6,908 nt of DNA, taken from Blautia sp. Its GTDB lineage: Bacteria; Bacillota; Clostridia; Lachnospirales; Lachnospiraceae. The position numbers were made by a program, and so were the translations under genes. Shown here in pieces: positions 6,462 through 6,908 of the stretch. Positions within the stretch are counted from its first letter, which is position 1. Every line of letters begins with the position of its first letter. The stretch spans positions 1 through 6,908 of the forward strand of contig JAFOJB010000011.1 of assembly GCA_017420455.1 (NCBI GenBank), in the 5' to 3' direction. A model generated the notes under the pieces. That model was not told where the DNA came from, searched no databases, and was given only the letters and a program-made list of their open reading frames with translations.

Positions 6462-6477
6462 TATCATTCAGATGATA
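6462..6477. repeat. Short perfect inverted repeat upstream of the ABC operon
   Basis: TATCAT (6462-6467) and ATGATA (6472-6477) are perfect reverse complements around TCAG, in the AT-rich gap about 95 bases before the ATPase start. It has the shape of an operator for a dimeric regulator, but six-base arms in AT-rich DNA can arise by chance. The same gap holds a TATAAT hexamer at 6520-6525 on the minus strand, with no recognisable -35 partner 16-18 bases away. Confidence 0.4.
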
Positions 6478-6544
6478 TCAGATTTTTATCATTTCTTCTA
6501 TCGAATACAGGTTATTTTCATTATAATTATTGCTGTTCAGGATT

Positions 6545-6908
6545 CTATCTCTTTATCCGGGCTGCCTCCAGGTTGGAAAGTATCCCTTCTGTCCTCCTCT
6601 TCGCCTCCCGGACCTTATTGAGGGCGTTGTTGATCTTTGCCTGCACCATCACATCCGCAATTAAGCCGTCAAAGAAGAAGTCCGCGAAGGTAAGGAATTC
6701 ACCGATGTCGACGGACAACTCGGGCAGATCCCGTATGTCCGTCAGCTCCTGCTGAAAGATACGCAGATCGCTCCTGGCCATTTCCAGTTCGTTCCTTGCG
6801 CTGCTGATCCTGGAATGCTTGAACATGCCGGTAATGAAATTTCCTCCCAGCAGATCCATCACGCCCCAGCCCCTCGCGCTTTTCAGATAATTCTCGGCGC
6901 CGTTCAGA
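6545..6908 (-). CDS. Conserved protein of unknown function, 'WG.MDLLGG' type, C-terminal part
   Basis: The visible 120 residues end at a TAG at 6545-6547. The frame stays open to the window edge with no stop, so the true start is outside. A GTG at 6860-6862 followed by an ATG lies inside the conserved stretch and is not the start. The visible part begins with 'NGAENYLKSARGWGVMDLLGG', continues with 'ITGMFKHSRISSARNELE' and a heptad-like helix, then 'ELSVDIGEFLTFADFFFDGLIADVMV', and ends in a basic helix rich in K and R. From memory this resembles an uncharacterised cytosolic helical family found in Bacillus and Clostridia, with a conserved 'NWGTWDLLGGG' core; I know no function for it. No signal peptide or membrane segment is seen in this part. 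It is separated from the ABC genes by 176 bases. Confidence 0.8.
   Translation of the reverse strand, partial: LNGAENYLKSARGWGVMDLLGGNFITGMFKHSRISSARNELEMARSDLRIFQQELTDIRDLPELSVDIGEFLTFADFFFDGLIADVMVQAKINNALNKVREAKRRTEGILSNLEAARIKR

Noticed and set aside
6369..6467. Longer ATPase starting at 6467, 33 residues more
   Set aside because: The extra residues do not look like an ABC domain, and the ATG at 6366-6368 has AGGAGG ten bases upstream and opens the conserved fold.
6860..6862. Start of the right-hand gene at the GTG 6860-6862
   Set aside because: The frame is open to the window edge and the upstream codons continue the conserved 'SARGWG' stretch, so the gene is cut by the edge and does not start here.

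Overview
The window looks like a stretch of chromosome from a Gram-positive anaerobe of the class Clostridia, most like Lachnospiraceae. This is inferred from moderate GC, strong AGGAGG-type ribosome binding sites, a sigma-A type promoter, and protein families typical of that group (a PAP2-like membrane protein, a MATE exporter, a two-gene ABC-2 exporter, and a secreted thioredoxin-like protein with an Ala/Glu/Thr-rich linker). All seven genes I can support lie on the minus strand, so the biological reading direction is from the right end to the left. No mobile element, CRISPR array, tRNA or rRNA was seen.

Read in the direction of transcription, the window opens with the 3' part of a gene for an unnamed helical protein with a 'WG.MDLLGG' motif (6545-6908, start beyond the edge). 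A 176-base gap with a short perfect inverted repeat follows. Next is a compact three-gene cluster: an ABC-2 ATPase (5661-6368), its membrane permease (4066-5661, overlapping by one base), and a secreted thioredoxin-like protein (2562-4043, 22 bases later). The secreted protein joins an unrecognised N-terminal region, a TlpA-like domain with a WCPNC active site, a 12-residue tandem-repeat linker and a C-terminal Cna-B-like beta domain. The spacing suggests one transcript, possibly linking an exporter to an extracytoplasmic redox protein, but the exporter's substrate cannot be read from sequence.

After a 192-base gap comes rpsT (ribosomal protein S20, 2106-2369), with the clearest control region in the window. 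It has a near-consensus promoter (TTGACA, 17 bases, TATACT), a leader of about 73 bases with a strong hairpin ending two bases before the AGGAGG site, a TTG start codon, and an intrinsic terminator after the gene. Between that terminator and the next gene are two further inverted repeats, one long and very GC-rich, of unknown role.

The left end carries a MATE-family multidrug/metabolite exporter (512-1834) and, after a 186-base gap, the 5' part of a membrane protein that I read as a PAP2-family phosphatase (1-325, cut by the window edge before its catalytic motifs). I see no convincing complete new biological system here. The most noteworthy items are the TlpA/repeat/Cna-B-like fusion next to the ABC exporter, the rpsT leader hairpin, and the unexplained hairpin pair upstream of the MATE gene.
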